Counted from the first letter of the stretch, positions 12,408 to 24,600 are shown. The stretch is 64,000 nt of DNA from Allium sativum (GCA_030737875.1 CM060915.1:364433863-364497862); one strand, 5' to 3'. A program made the numbers and translations. The notes: a model not told the origin generated them from the letters alone.

Positions 12408-12599
12408 GCTGAAAAGAAAATGAAGAGATTCAAAACAAAGAATTCGAAAGAAAGATATATGGCTCTTGGGGGTTATGTTTTCAAAACAAACCTTTCTCTT
12501 GAAAATACTTTCCTTAAAACATACTTTTGAAAGTATTTCTTTATAAAATGCTTTTTGAAAAATAGTTTTCAAAATTCATATCTGGTCTGGTAAACTTCA
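12408..12599 (-). other. E2 leader between primer site and gag
   Basis: This 192-base stretch has no gene of its own. The gag frame is open through most of it without a conserved start, so I treat it as untranslated leader with possible packaging signals. A matching leader is in E5 at about 42240-42354. Confidence 0.6.
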
Positions 12600-12611
12600 G
12601 CTCTGATACCA
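12600..12611 (-). other. E2 primer-binding site (initiator Met tRNA)
   Basis: The plus-strand gctctgatacca reads TGGTATCAGAGC on the minus strand. This is complementary to the 3' end of plant initiator Met tRNA, two bases from the 5' LTR. Confidence 0.93.
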
Positions 12612-13876
12612 CGTGTAACACCCCACATCCATTAATGTCACTCACAAAGGGAATGCATTAACTTCAATGGAGCGTATTTAGTGTATAAAACAGAATATAA
12701 CAAGACAGATATAAATAATGGTACCTGAAAAATTTAAAACAACTTTTATTATAGCGGAGAAATAGTTTGATTACAACAACTTCATAAACCAAGTACACTT
12801 AATATCCATCTTGATAAATTGTTTCAGAGTACATAAAATAAAAAGCATAAACCCCAACACAAGTAGCCATAAAAGAGATGAGCTAAACTTTACTTTCAGC
12901 AATCCAAGCACTTCCAAAAGAGGGAGAAAGAGATCCGAGATCAAGCTCCACTAGTACTAGTCCCACCCAGACAACCTTGGGGGGGAGGAAGAAAAGAGGC
13001 GAAAACAAGGGGGTCAGACATAAAGTCTGGCGAGTATAATAACTTTAACAATATAATTATTAAAGTAACTAGGATAAGACATAAACTGGTAAGATAAGAT
13101 ATGACCATGAAACGAGTGGGCATGACAAAGCAAATAAGAGTAATACTCTGCCGTTAATCTCGTTCCTAATCACTATAGGATAATTACTATACTGCACCAC
13201 CACTAGTCCCCCTAAAAGTTGATCCCGCCTACAGAACTTAATAATGATAATGGTAGTTTAGTGTACCCTAGCTGACTTCATAGGTGTCGTCTGCCCCTAT
13301 CTCCACTAGTTGTACCCACTACCCCCATTCGATCGGCTCCCTAACTCATAGATACCGTGCTAGTCCCACAGTGGGGTGTATCACTCCCCAAAGTGGCAAC
13401 TCGATACCACCAAAGATGCACGACTTATATCTACACGATGCAACAACGTCTTACCTACTAGCCTGGGCCCACGCACGCACATGACCCCGTTGGACTTGCA
13501 TTGCCACCGCTAACCCGTTTTGACCTCTTACAATCAAATCCAGTAAGCGTGTCTCGTCCTCGACTTAGGTCGAGCTCACAAAGATACTTAATGGGTTACT
13601 GGTTTGAAAAGGGCCCCCATGCTTGACACAAGCCTTCCGCCTATGCTTGGTCCCCACTAAGGTTTCCCCACTTAACCCCATTCTTATTCATGTCTTCTTA
13701 CATGTTTCAATCTTTGTTAAGTGCATCTAATCGTATTTCACATGCCACCCAAGGCACCCACTTAATTTCACATGCCACCCAAGGCACCCACTTAACCCCC
13801 CATGTACCACCACATGTTTATCTGGTTAAGTGTTACTTAATTCATTAGAACCGTAACCTTGTAAAGACCTACCACA

Positions 13877-13947
13877 TTAGGCTGACATTTGCGGTTGCTG
13901 GATTTACCGGGCGGGTCCGGGCAGTCTTATACCGCAAACGAGCCTAA
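13877..13947. promoter_or_regulatory. LTR paired hairpin, copy 1 (E2 right)
   Basis: Outer TTAGGCT pairs perfectly with AGCCTAA, whereas the left LTR has AGTCTAA with a G-U pair. Inner TTTGCGGT pairs with ACCGCAAA. Confidence 0.7.
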
Positions 13948-14000
13948 CCTCGTGTCTTTACAATTGTTACGCATTTAATTCGTGCCTTTGACCTCTCACA

Positions 14001-14071
14001 TTAGACTAGCATTTATGGTTGCTGGATTTGCCGGGCGGGTCCGGGCTGTCTTACACCACAAAAGAGTCTAA
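14001..14071. promoter_or_regulatory. LTR paired hairpin, copy 2 (E2 right)
   Basis: Outer TTAGACT pairs with AGTCTAA. Inner TTTATGGT pairs with ACCACAAA with one mismatch. The loop core CCGGGCGGGTCCGGG is kept. Confidence 0.65.
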
Positions 14072-14523
14072 CCTCGTGTCTTAGGCGGTTAATTATTACA
14101 CATCTTTATTTAACCCCAAATTGGATTAATATCCCTATTCAAATTTGTCAATAAATTCCAAATTTATTTATGTCCATAATTGTCTCTTAAAATTATGTCT
14201 ATAAATAACAATTATGCCAATTAATGTCTCAAATTAATTATATGCCTTTTAAGGCCATTTTATTCCAGTTCACAATTTATGTTATTCAATATTATCCCAT
14301 CATCCCCACGCTATTCATACGTTTTCATATGACATATGTTAGACTCGCAAATAGTCTAACTTATAAAAAGAAAAGAGAACATTACATAACACATAAAATA
14401 GATCTAAGGATCATGACATAAGATTACATAGCCAATAACTTGCATATGAATTTCATTCAAACTAGCATATGATACAAAAATAGCATAGGTAATGGGCATA
14501 AACTTGCATAACTTATGTACTGC

Positions 14524-14740
14524 TATAGATCCAAACATAAAGGTGTGAACTTGCATATGGATCTAAACATAAAGATGTAAACTTGCATATAGATCTAAAC
14601 ATAAAGATGTAAACTTGCATATAGATCTAAACATAAAAATGTAAACTTGCATATAGATCTAAACATAAAGATGTAAACTTGCATATGGGTCTAAACATAA
14701 AGATGTAAATTTGCATATGGATCTAGACATAAAGGTTAAC
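14524..14740. repeat. 33-34 bp tandem array in E2 right LTR
   Basis: The same unit as at 6340-6500 but with about two more copies. Confidence 0.85.
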
Positions 14741-15267
14741 GTCACATAAACTAGTATATGCATATACAAGTCTCACATATATTTTAACAAACCAAACTTG
14801 CATAAGACTCATACATGAATATATGATCCAATCATCACAAACTTGCATAAGATATATGATTCAACTTGCATAAGATTCACATAAGAACTAACATATGATC
14901 CAACTTGCATAAGACTAACATATGATTCAACACCACAAACATACATATAATTTACATTACATGATTCAAAATCATATTCTCATAATCCCCATTATATCTT
15001 ATCATAATTAAATTAATTAACTAATTTGTGAAAGCTATCATACTCACAATTAAAAAGAATAGTCTTGTCTTTCTAGGATCTGTATTCTGAAACTGATTTG
15101 CTCGCCTTTGATGTAGACTAATAGTTATTTGGATTTGATTTGATTTTGATTCAAGCTTCTATCTTGCTTTACGTTGAAAGTGTATGGCGGCTACTCTAGG
15201 TTCTCCATTGACGGCATGGCGGCTCTTGTTATGAATTAATGTGATTAGGGTTAGGGGTTTAGGAGTG

Positions 15268-15275
15268 TTTTTATA
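15268..15275 (-). promoter_or_regulatory. Candidate E2 promoter TATA box
   Basis: On the minus strand it reads TATAAAAA, about 440 bases inside the LTR, followed by a C-rich stretch. This is a plausible U3/R boundary. The start point itself cannot be read from sequence. Confidence 0.5.
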
Positions 15276-15712
15276 GAAGTTTAATTTAATAAGAGCCGTC
15301 AGATTAACCTAGGGATAACCAGAACCATCAGGACCACTTAGATGCCACATCATCCCTTAGGGCGAATCGGGCCACGGGTTGACAGCCAAACACCCTGGAT
15401 CGACCCCTAGTCGACCCAGCGGGGCTTGGGTCGACTCCAAAAATGGTGCAGTTCGGCCATTCCCCCTCCCGATTCACTGTTTTGAATTATATATATATAT
15501 ATATATATATATATTTCTCTCATATGCATACAAACTTCAAGGTTTAATAACTTCTTCATAAGTTATCTGTTTTATGCAAATCAAATGTCTATCTTGACCC
15601 AAAATTTTGAGACGAACATAATAGCGCAACCCATTTCACTTAATTCTTCTTCTAAAAATTAAGTATACTTTAATTTGTGAATTTTAATGTTATAAAATTA
15701 CGGGGTGTTACA

Positions 15713-15717
15713 GTTTG
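15713..15717. repeat. Target site duplication of E2, right (gtttg)
   Basis: An exact match to 4435-4439. Confidence 0.93.
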
Positions 15718-15809
15718 AATATTTATATTCTTATGCAGTAGTATTTTAATTAAATATAAATATTTTATTTTATCTGTGATGTAGTAAAATAGTACAATTA
15801 CAAACACAT

Positions 15810-15840
<31 letters not shown>

Positions 15841-17236
15841 GTTTGTTATCATCAAACAAAAATCACAGAATTATTATATACAACAAAACAGAGTTTCATT
15901 ATTTTCTTCTTTAAAGTGGAATTCGATTATATAATGAGGAAGGTTGATCTTTTAAGTAGGGGAATCAGATAACAAAGAAAAGGCATGTGTCAATTAATGA
16001 TGGACTTTTTTTTTCCAAGAAAATAGTAAATCGACGGGTATCAATTAACATGTTCATATCAACAAAACACCACACTATATTATTAATGTCAAACACTTAC
16101 ATTTTAAAATTTATTTAGTTATTTGCAAAACATTGCATAATATCAATTAAAATTGTACATTTAATTCAATATACTTAAATCAATTATGTGACTTTGAATT
16201 TAACAAATTAATTCAATTAGTAAATTGTTGTTAATTCATTTAGTTAAAACCAAGTGTGCTGTTTTAAAATGTATACCATGTTCATATCAACAAAAATGGT
16301 AAAATTAGTTTTTCTTCCAAATATGAAGTTAAATAAGTCACATAGTTTAAATAATTTACGTAAACAATAATATGAGAACTAACATATTATACACTTATCT
16401 CAATAAATTTATCGTAAATTGAAGAAAACAATTCCACTTTAAATGCCTGAATTTTAGTATTTTTACAATTATTTGCTGAACCTCCTCATTTCTTTCGTGA
16501 TATTTTATATTTCAATCCATTTATTTAAACTACTCATGAAATGTTAGACTCTAATTATTTAAATAATCTTAAAGAGTATTTAGTCCATTTTTCTAATAGC
16601 ACTTAAAAATATACGTTAATTTTACTATATATATTCATATTAAAAAATGTAGTTTTTTCATGCAACTATAAAGATATATAAATCACATAATATGAACTCT
16701 ACATATCAACAATGATGACAAAGTTAATTTGTAGATTAGTTATGATCCATTTATATTCAAAATTGACTATATATTATACCATAAAATCAATTTTGAACTT
16801 CAATAACTCCACAACAAATTTATACTTTTTTTGCTAATTTCTTTCCAATTCTTTCTACTATGCTATACAGTTAAATTAATTTCGTAATTTACATTTAACT
16901 TAAATAAATTTTATTAAATAATATTTGCTAACTGATCGAATAAATTACTAAAATGCATCAATTTCAATATATATATATATATATATATATAACTGTGTAA
17001 ACTTTAAAATATCCATATCAACATGTAAAATGATAAATGAGGTACAGTAATGTGATAAAAATAGCAAATAAGTGTAAAAAGATAAAGTAATTTTAAAATA
17101 AAATGTCAGGAGAGAATTAAGGAGAAATGAGAGAACTTCTGCAATTGAGAAGAGAACTCTAAAAGGTTCTGCTTTACTATTATTTAATAGATAGACTGGA
17201 ATTAAGTCAACTTCGCCGAGGTAAAAAGGTAGATGA
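15718..17236. other. AT-rich intergenic stretch, no gene seen
   Basis: No open frame with a recognisable product. It has (TA)n tracts at about 15815-15840 and 16967-16991, and four diverged copies of a 'catatcaaca' block near 16050, 16282, 16705 and 17010. These may be remains of an old element. Confidence 0.6.
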
Positions 17237-17434
17237 TGTTATAAAATAAAGAGGTTAGAATACATTGGAGAGTAAAAAGATAAAAGAAAGTTTTATTCAT
17301 TCAGGATATGTATATAATTTCTATTACATTGACTCCTTTATATATAGGCTTTGGAGCTAGTATTAAACTTATCGTCATGATGTGGGACTAAACATAATAT
17401 TTCAAAAGCATATTTACTCTTATATATTACAACA
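17237..17434 (-). repeat. E3 3' LTR (left)
   Basis: 198 bp, with plus-strand ends TGTTATAAAATAA and ATATTACAACA. It is closely similar to 27421-27611 (shared 'tacattggagag', 'gatgtgggactaaacata'). Confidence 0.82.
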
Positions 17435-17447
17435 TTCCCACTCGAAT
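17435..17447 (-). other. E3 candidate polypurine tract
   Basis: The minus strand reads ATTCGAGTGGGAA directly before the LTR start TGTTGTAAT. Confidence 0.6.
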
Positions 17448-17659
17448 ATGCATCTTTAACATCTAGAATTCTCTGCTAACTTGAAGTTCTCCATTTTAAA
17501 ACATATATAATGATTGCTCCACCTTATCATTATCTTGCTTGCATATATCCATTCAGTCGATACATCCATTGTCTGTTGCCTTCAAAACTCTATCAGGAAT
17601 ACCCAATGAAAAGAACCTTGAATGAGAAAAAGAGTGCAACGCATGACATTATGGATATG

Positions 17660-18170
17660 ATATTAAAATGATATTCCTTTTAAGAGTTTGATGCTTCAGG
17701 ATCAAAACATTGCCTCATTAAAACGTTACTAAGAAAAACCTAGTGAGAAAAATCTTAGTGAAGGAAAAAAGTACAATTAGATATAATAATATCTCATTTT
17801 ATCTAATGAAGTTGATACTTCTAGATCATGATAGTGCCTCATTAAAAACCTTACTAAGAAAAACCCTATGAGAAAAATCTTAGTGAAGGAAAAAGAGCAC
17901 AATATAGAATGCCATATTTCAATAATTTAATATGTCAAATGAGTTTGATACTTCCGGATCAATATAATTCCTCTTTAAAACCTTAATAAGAAAAACCTAA
18001 TGGGAAAATGTTAAGTAAGGAAAAAGAGTACATTATAACTTATTTTCGTATGCCACTACTTGGGTTGATACTTCTGGATCATGACAATGCCTCATTAAAA
18101 CCTTACTAAGAAAACCCAATGGGGTGAAACTTAGTTAAGGAAAAAGAGTGCATTATCACATGCTTATGGA
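17660..18170 (-). repeat. Tandem ~120 bp repeats near E3 3' end
   Basis: Four diverged copies start near 17700, 17825, 17960 and 18085. Each contains 'cctcattaaaacctta', 'ctaagaaaaacc' and 'gaaggaaaaagagt'. On the minus strand such blocks are typical of non-coding 3' regions of plant Copia elements, from general knowledge. Confidence 0.75.
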
Positions 18171-18360
18171 TGCTCCCCTGATTTAATATTTTCCTCTAAA
18201 TTCGTATTCTTCTTCCAATAACTCAAATTGCTTGTAGATACTTCTTAACGAATTTTTTCTTTAAAAGCTTAATGCACAGTTCCATGCTTCAGGCATGTTT
18301 GTTAATTTAATGCGTCTTCTGCTTGCGCTTTGTATGCTGTTAGTATTATTATAAATATAC

Positions 18361-18880
18361 TGTTATGTAACGATGGTCGGAACAAAGCCCCCTCCTTCTA
18401 GCATATGATGCACGGATATGAGTTGACACACACATCCTTGAAACAAAAGGAATCCCTGATGTTACGTGCCTACCAACTCATATTTGTACTCCATTCCTTC
18501 AACTTATTCCGTGGTGTGGGATTATTATCCAAACCATCATTCCTACCTTAATAACATGCGAGATAATCCTAACAGTCTCCCCTTTGACTCGTATCCTACG
18601 AGTATCTTTTGAGAGTACTTCCTTGCCTGCATGGCCCAGTCCATAACTTTTGGCTCTGATACCACTGTTATGTAACGATTGTCGGAACAAAGCCCCCATC
18701 CTTCTAGTATAAGGCGCACGCATATGAGTTGGCACACACATCCTTGTAACAAAAGGAATCCCTGATTTATGTGCCTACCAACTCATGCTTGTACTCCATT
18801 CCTTCAATTTATTTCGTGGTGTGGGACTACTTATTCAAACTACCATTCCTACCCTAACAAGATGCCAAATAATCCTAACA
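18361..18880 (-). mobile_element. TRIM-1: miniature LTR retrotransposon
   Basis: A 520-bp element. LTRs at 18361-18574 and 18666-18880 (214-215 bp) begin TGTTATGTAACGAT and end ATAATCCTAACA. The 91-bp internal region has a primer site gctctgatacca at 18653-18664 and, on the minus strand, the purine tract GTCAAAGGGGAGAC beside the left LTR. It is flanked by tatac on both sides (18356-18360 and 18881-18885). It has no coding capacity, which defines TRIMs, and would need proteins from other elements. The 60-80 codon open frames over it are not genes. Confidence 0.92.
18653..18664 (-). other. TRIM-1 primer-binding site
   Basis: An exact gctctgatacca, one base from the LTR at 18666, on the minus strand complementary to initiator Met tRNA. 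Confidence 0.9.
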
Positions 18881-18889
18881 TATACTTCA

Positions 18890-19260
18890 TGTGCTTACAA
18901 TTTTGAATTTTAATCAGGTTTGCATACTGCAATTCATAACAAGTTTCATTACAATAACACTAAGCAGGAAGTAATCTACTCATCTTGAAGTATATCAAGA
19001 TTTTCATTACAACAATACTTAGCAGAATATTAAAATCAATCTTTCATGTCTTTGACAGTCCTTATAACCACAAACGTTATTTATATTCTTCAGAAAGTTA
19101 TATATTTTAATAAGTTTTGCATATCGCAACTACCACTACAGTGGATATTAAGAGACAACAATTCTTGAAAGCAGGAAGTGATATGCCCATCATGAATTGT
19201 ATCAAGATTTTCATTACAACAACACTCAAAATAATGTTGTAATCTACATTTCTTTCTTTG
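18890..19260. repeat. Diverged ~200 bp tandem repeat in E3
   Basis: The motif 'tatcaagattttcattac' followed by 'aacaa' recurs near 18990 and 19200, each time after an 'agcaggaagt' block. Non-coding. Confidence 0.55.
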
Positions 19261-19327
19261 CATTATTTATCACTACCATAATTATTTAAATTCTCTGAAA
19301 TTTGTATACATTCATCGTTATACCTAC

Positions 19328-19777
19328 TGTAACAGTCCACACCTCCGTTCACGCAAGATATTGCCCCGAACTTAGCCACTGTATAGGTGTGGGGTTTAGT
19401 TCCTCAAAAGGCCTCGGCATTAGCAAGAGATGGGCTCTACTATATAAGTACCCACTTCACACAGGCTTCCAAGATGTGGAACTTAGGGGAGTTACATTCT
19501 CCCCTCCTACAGAGCCCAATGTCCCCTTTGGCTCACAAACACCTCACCTAGGCGCTGTGGTCCACACAAGAGCCACAATTCCGACTGGGTATTGGCTCTA
19601 ATACCACTGTAACAGTCCGCACCTCCGTTCACGCAAGATATTGTCCCCAACTTAGCCACAGTATAGGTGTGAGGTTTTGTTCCTCAAAAGGCCTCGGCAT
19701 TAGTAAGAGATGGGATCTACTATATAAGTACCCACTTCACACAGGCTTCCACGATGTGGGACTTAAGGGGTGTTACA
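19328..19777 (-). mobile_element. TRIM-2: second miniature LTR retrotransposon
   Basis: A 450-bp element. LTRs at 19328-19496 and 19608-19777 (169-170 bp) begin TGTAACAGTCC and end GTTACA. The 111-bp internal region ends with a primer site one base off the consensus (gctctaatacca, 19595-19606). The polypurine side, minus strand AGGAGGGGAGAA, lies just right of 19496. Flanks are cctac (19323-19327) and cctat (19778-19782), a duplication with one change. The internal PPT region is like that of E2, which suggests a chromovirus-type helper. The 99-codon open frame across it is not a gene. Confidence 0.9.
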
Positions 19778-19782
19778 CCTAT

Positions 19783-22700
19783 AGGGTATTATAAACATTT
19801 TAAACACTTTCACTACTTTAATCAATTCAATTATCTCTGAAATTACAATGCTCATGGCACATAGCATGTTGTTGACACTGTATGATGCTTTAGTAACTTT
19901 ATTGTGCTTTTGTCATTTTATCTTATGGGCTACAGGTCCATATATCTTATTTATAGAATTTCATGATGGCCAATCATGTTTCTATCTAATATGGGATTTT
20001 TAATTCATATATAAATATAAGCGCTTTATTGTTTATTAATTTATCGTCGATGATTATTTCTTATCAGTTCTATACATGATTTATTAAGATCTCAAAATTT
20101 ATCATGCTTTAGATACTTAAACCACTTCTAGGATTATTTGACAATCATGTCATGAGTTTCTTTCAAAGCACCCTTAAGTAATTCTTTAGGAACACTTACC
20201 TCCTTTATTTGGAATCTTTATGACTTACTCCACAAATATTTTGAACTGACTTTTATACCACATTTTCAGTTGTGATTTACACATTCTGATCCTTTAGGGA
20301 TTCAAATCTATATTGGAGAAAGTTTATTAGGGACATAATTGATCATTTATGCAAGTTACTAAATACTTTGCGTAATTTTATATGTTAGCAAATATTTAAC
20401 ACCAATGATCATCATGAACTTATATCCCTTTGTCCTCCCCTCAATGTTGACAAACATTGTCACATTAAATAATAAATCATCTTTGGTTTCTCATTTTTGG
20501 TCTATTATCACATTATTACTAGCAAATACATTATATGTATTTCAATTGTAGGAGGATAATGCTCTTATTAGTTGATAAGATGCATTCATATTGTATTGCT
20601 TATTACATTTCATTGATCTAATAACTTGGATGAATTTTCTAATTATATAGATCATTTGGATACACACATGACTTTAGGTCATTCAATATTGATGTCAATC
20701 GACTTTTGAATTACTAAATAATATATGCATAATTTATAACATGAGCTCATAACAACTTCGGGTTGTTAGTTAAATATTTGCATATATGTGTATATATGTG
20801 CATCCATGTATTACATATGTAATACATTTACATATTCTTTCTCATTCGAGTTATCAATTTTAGAACAAAATGTTTGCAAGGTTCCAAATAATTATTATTT
20901 TTACTTATCAAACAATGTCAATGCGAATCTTAAAAACCATATTATAATGTTCAAAACATCTGGTTTGGAACTATATTGAACTTCTGGTTAAAATAAAATA
21001 TTTAAACTTTAAGTTGTTAAAATTTATTCTTCAATACAATATGTAAATATATAAGCAAGATACAACTCATTTTGAAAATTTTGAAATCCTTGGATGCATC
21101 ATCATTGCCCCATATGATGTAACTTCTTTAAGAAGTACAATGTTACTATTTCACACGGTTTCAATAAAGCTTCAGGCTTTTAAATTATGAGTTATTTTAA
21201 GTTCATTGATTGATGAACTTTAGCTTCATATATATATATATATATATATACCAAGTTTATTAACTTATGATGAACTTCTGGTTCTTAACCTTTTTACATA
21301 CTTCTAATTTAGAAGCTTTTACATTCCTGTTCTGGGGTTTTTAGTCTCAAGGACAAAATGAACAAAAAATTGTTCCATAAGGACAAGCGGCTAAAATTTT
21401 ATCCATAAGGACAAATTTTAGAGTAAAGGAAGGAATTCAAGGGCCCAATGTAATTTCTCATTTCACACTAAAATTTGTCCTTATGGATAAAATTTTAGGC
21501 CTATGTCCTTATGGAACAATTTCTTGTTCATTTTGTCCTTCACACAATTTTCCTGTTCTTGTCAATTGCCAAGATGTCAAACTTGCGTACTTTATCAATT
21601 TTTTTTTTCATAATTCTGGACTTCAGGTCCCAGACTTTGAGTCATACAACTCCTAGTATAAAAAATTTCTTTGCACAACTTCAAGTTGTGGTTGTATCCT
21701 ATTTATTTCTTCCATACATTAGATATTACTAGCTAAATACATCAAATTATAATACATATGTTTATTCTTATTCCAAACACAAACATACATCATTTAACTA
21801 ACAATAATTAATGCATTTAACTCATTTATGACAATAAGATAATATAATATATTATCATAACAATGCATCTGATGCATTTATTATAATATCTAAAAAGTTG
21901 AGTAGAAGAGTATAATCACATAATCAACATTTTACATACTCTAACATGAATGGTTCAAAAATTTACAGATCTTTACATAAAATTCACAACTAGAAACAAA
22001 AATAACTACATGTCCCAAATTCATAAGGAAATTAAATCAAAAACTTATTATTGTTATTATTTCAAAGCAAAAAATCTTTTTAAACAACAAAAAAATTGTA
22101 TTTTTTAAACAAATAAAAAACTGGTTTTTTTCATTCACTTCAAGTGTGCTAAATCAAGATCTGTGTTTGATCTAGGTTTTATACGATCTTCGGGACGTGA
22201 TTTTCCTTACAAAAGTTTTCTTAAGAAAATAAAATACTTCTTCTAGAAATACGAATTATATCTCAAAACACCATCCAAAACAAAAGGTTTTCAACATGAA
22301 CACTGTATTTATAAAACATATGCAAACATGGAAAGTTAAAATCATCAATATAATGATATCTGAAAAATAGATTTGTTAAAACATAAGTCCAAATCTGAAA
22401 AGTTAAGGAATAGATCTAGAATTTTGAATTAAGGATATGTAAATCCAAATCTAGAAAAGTAAAATTTGATAATTTCGAATATGATATTGTTAATTAGGTA
22501 AAAGGAAGAGATATGAATGATTTCAGTAATCAGTTAAATAAAAGTTCATGCTTTGGACCACATAAACTTCATTAAAAAACGATATCATCATTACATGTTC
22601 TAAAATTACTATAATAAAACTTCAGGTCTTATTATTATTTGCATATCATTATTGTATATTTTAAATCAAAACAACTTCTCTAGGAAGTGCTTTTATTCAT

Positions 22701-23710
22701 GTACGAGAGTTATTTTACTATTTTTATTCAAGAAAATTGTACTTATTATAAATGTAATGATTTCTTTGAACAATAAATTTCTTTAGGAAATTATGTGTAA
22801 CATAAAATTCGAATACGAACCTTTTGCTTTTCACTGAAACTTTTCCTTTCCTATTATAGGTAATTTGCTACAAGCAAATATTAAATGTAATTATATGCTT
22901 TGAGGTCTTATTTCATGTTTCTCATTTGCATATGAACTTTAGGTTTCTTATTTGCGTATGAACTTCAGGTTCCTCATTAGAAATAATTTGTATATGAACT
23001 TTTGGTGATATGAACTTCTGGTCATTTGCATATGAACTTCCGATCATTTGCATATGAACTTCAGGTTCCTCATTTGAAAGAATTTGTTTATATCATGAGT
23101 TTTCAATTTCACTTCCAATGATAAATCAGTATTGCTATTGTGTTTAAGTGTTACACCATTATATTCTATACCCATAATTTTGTTGGGTACACATTAAAAA
23201 AAATCATTTTTTTCAAGAGATATTATGTCATTGGTCTTTCCAAAAGAATCACATATGAAAAGTAATAGTAAACGAGAAAGATAATAGTTTGATCTACCTC
23301 TTTATCAACAATAGTGTAAACAATACATATATAATCAAATCTCCATCAAATAGAATTTGGAAAACTCAAAATTAGATCCGCAAAGACAAACAGATCTAGA
23401 AAAATATATCTAAAAAAATAGATCAAATCTCCATCAAATATAGTTATATCTAAGAAAAATCCATTGAAACCCAATCTAGATCTATAAAAAATAATAATAT
23501 AAAAATAAATCTAGAAGTCTGAATCAAATACAAAAGAGCAGAAGATATAACAAATTCATAGATCCATTAATCATGGATTCTCAAACAGAGAATAATTATA
23601 GAACAAATCTAGAAATCCACGAATTAGGAAACCTCAAATAAAAATAACTTACATGACAAATCCATAGATGTAGTAGGTCTAGAAGATTTCAAAAAAAATC
23701 TAATAGAATC
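19783..23710 (-). other. E3 internal region, non-coding
   Basis: Apart from the fold-back element there is no readable gene in this stretch. It has many copies of a 'gaacttcaggttc'-like motif (for example near 20755, 20980, 21270, 22925-23070) and of 'agatctag'-like sequence (23370-23680). Confidence 0.6.
21349..21540. mobile_element. Fold-back MITE-like element
   Basis: About 75 bases at 21349-21424 are the near-perfect inverted complement of 21465-21540. Both arms contain 'ccataaggacaa' and 'aaaattttatcc' or their complements. The spacer is about 40 bases. No clear target duplication; 'ttcctgttct' occurs on both sides (near 21325 and 21550). The superfamily is unknown. Confidence 0.8.
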
Positions 23711-23724
23711 TCATGCTGATAACA
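23711..23724 (-). other. E3 candidate primer-binding site (partial match)
   Basis: On the minus strand TGTTATCAGCATGA abuts the LTR. It shares only TATCAG and the leading TG with the initiator Met tRNA complement, so the primer is uncertain. Confidence 0.45.
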
Positions 23725-23737
23725 TGTTATAAAATAA
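23725..23737 (-). repeat. E3 5' LTR, first fragment
   Basis: TGTTATAAAATAA matches the start of the left LTR; the rest of the LTR resumes at 27421 after the inserted TIR element. Confidence 0.75.
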
Positions 23738-24470
23738 GTGTGGTGCTAAGGACACCCCAATTTCCTCTTTTCTATTACCACAACTAAAAAATACCACAAA
23801 AAATACCCTTCCTGTAACACCCCACCTCCGCCAGGGTGGCTCTTGCAAGAACTCTGACTTGGAGGGGCGTTTGTACCGGGTAAACATGCATAATGATATA
23901 TCAAGGCAGAACAAGAACATATGTATATATGTAAACAGAGTAAATAAGATAAGTAAAACAGCGGAAGATTTCAAACTATTTCAAAACAAGTCTGGTACAA
24001 CATAATGTCAACTTTCCAAATACACAAGTCTAGATAAAAACACATCACTGAAAAAAAACTGAAATACATAAGTACTATCCCCAAAATAAGTGATAACCAT
24101 AGCTAGCTTCATGTCAAGACCGTACATGAGCTAAAATCCCACAAGCAAGCGATCAGAAATCCAAGCTAAGCTCCAATATTCCCACCCTGAGAACCTGAGG
24201 GGGGGAAACGGAAGAAAAGAGGCGAAAGAAAATCAGGTCAGTCAAAAAGACTGAGTAAGCCCTACTACAATCAATGTAAACTGATAAAGTTAACTGGCAT
24301 GAGAAGCAGGGATGAACATAAGGATAACAACATACTAGCATGATGATTAACCAACAAGGTAGATAAAGGTGTCATCGCATAATCAGGTTTAAGGTTTTGC
24401 ACCACAGGTGTACTAGCAAACTAACATGACTTGAATAAACAAGTATTGATCCCTTGGCCCAAGCTTTGGC

Positions 24471-24600
24471 CCAATAACATGAAGTGACCCTAATACGAGG
24501 TCCAATAACATGAAGTGACCATAATACGAGGTCCAATAACATGAAGTGACCCTAATACGAGGTCCAATAACATGAAGTGACCCTAATACGAGGTCCAACC
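24471..24600. repeat. 31-bp tandem repeat, four copies
   Basis: The unit starts ccaataacatgaagtgacc and ends taatacgaggt. The four copies are nearly identical, within the solo LTR. Confidence 0.9.

Larger units (their letters stand above)
4440..15712 (-). mobile_element. E2: Ty3/Gypsy chromovirus (Tekay/Del-like), full length, inactivated
   Basis: An 11.3-kb LTR retrotransposon in minus orientation. The 5' LTR is on the right (12614-15712), followed leftwards by the primer site, gag-pol, polypurine tract and 3' LTR (4440-7468). It is flanked by gtttg duplications. Domain order is Gag, two zinc knuckles, protease, reverse transcriptase, RNase H, integrase, chromodomain. The order RT-RH-INT is that of Ty3/Gypsy, and the C-terminal chromodomain places it in the chromoviruses. 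The Tekay/Del assignment rests on long LTRs, one continuous Gag-Pol frame and the form of the chromodomain. The two LTRs differ at roughly 4-5% in their first 230 bases (by eye), so the insertion is not recent. Pol has several stops and at least two frame changes, so it cannot make all its proteins. Confidence 0.93.
12614..15712 (-). repeat. E2 5' LTR (right)
   Basis: A 3099-bp LTR with the same TG...CA ends as 4440-7468. It holds the paired hairpins at 13877-13947 and 14001-14071, the 33-34 bp array at about 14524-14740, the TATA-like site at 15268-15275 and a (TA)n tract at about 15487-15512. As the sense 5' LTR it would contain the element promoter. Confidence 0.93.

Noticed and set aside
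11553..12423. Long plus-strand frames opposite gag (up to 168 codons)
   Set aside because: Antisense shadows of the gag-pol frame, with low-complexity glycine from the complement of the proline codons.
18595..18664. Possible tRNA-like gene next to 'ggctctgatacca'
   Set aside because: The sequence is the complement of a primer-binding site at an LTR edge; no cloverleaf can be drawn around it.
19328..19777. Possible Cassandra TRIM carrying 5S rRNA-like sequence
   Set aside because: I could not see 5S promoter boxes in either LTR; only general TRIM structure is supported.
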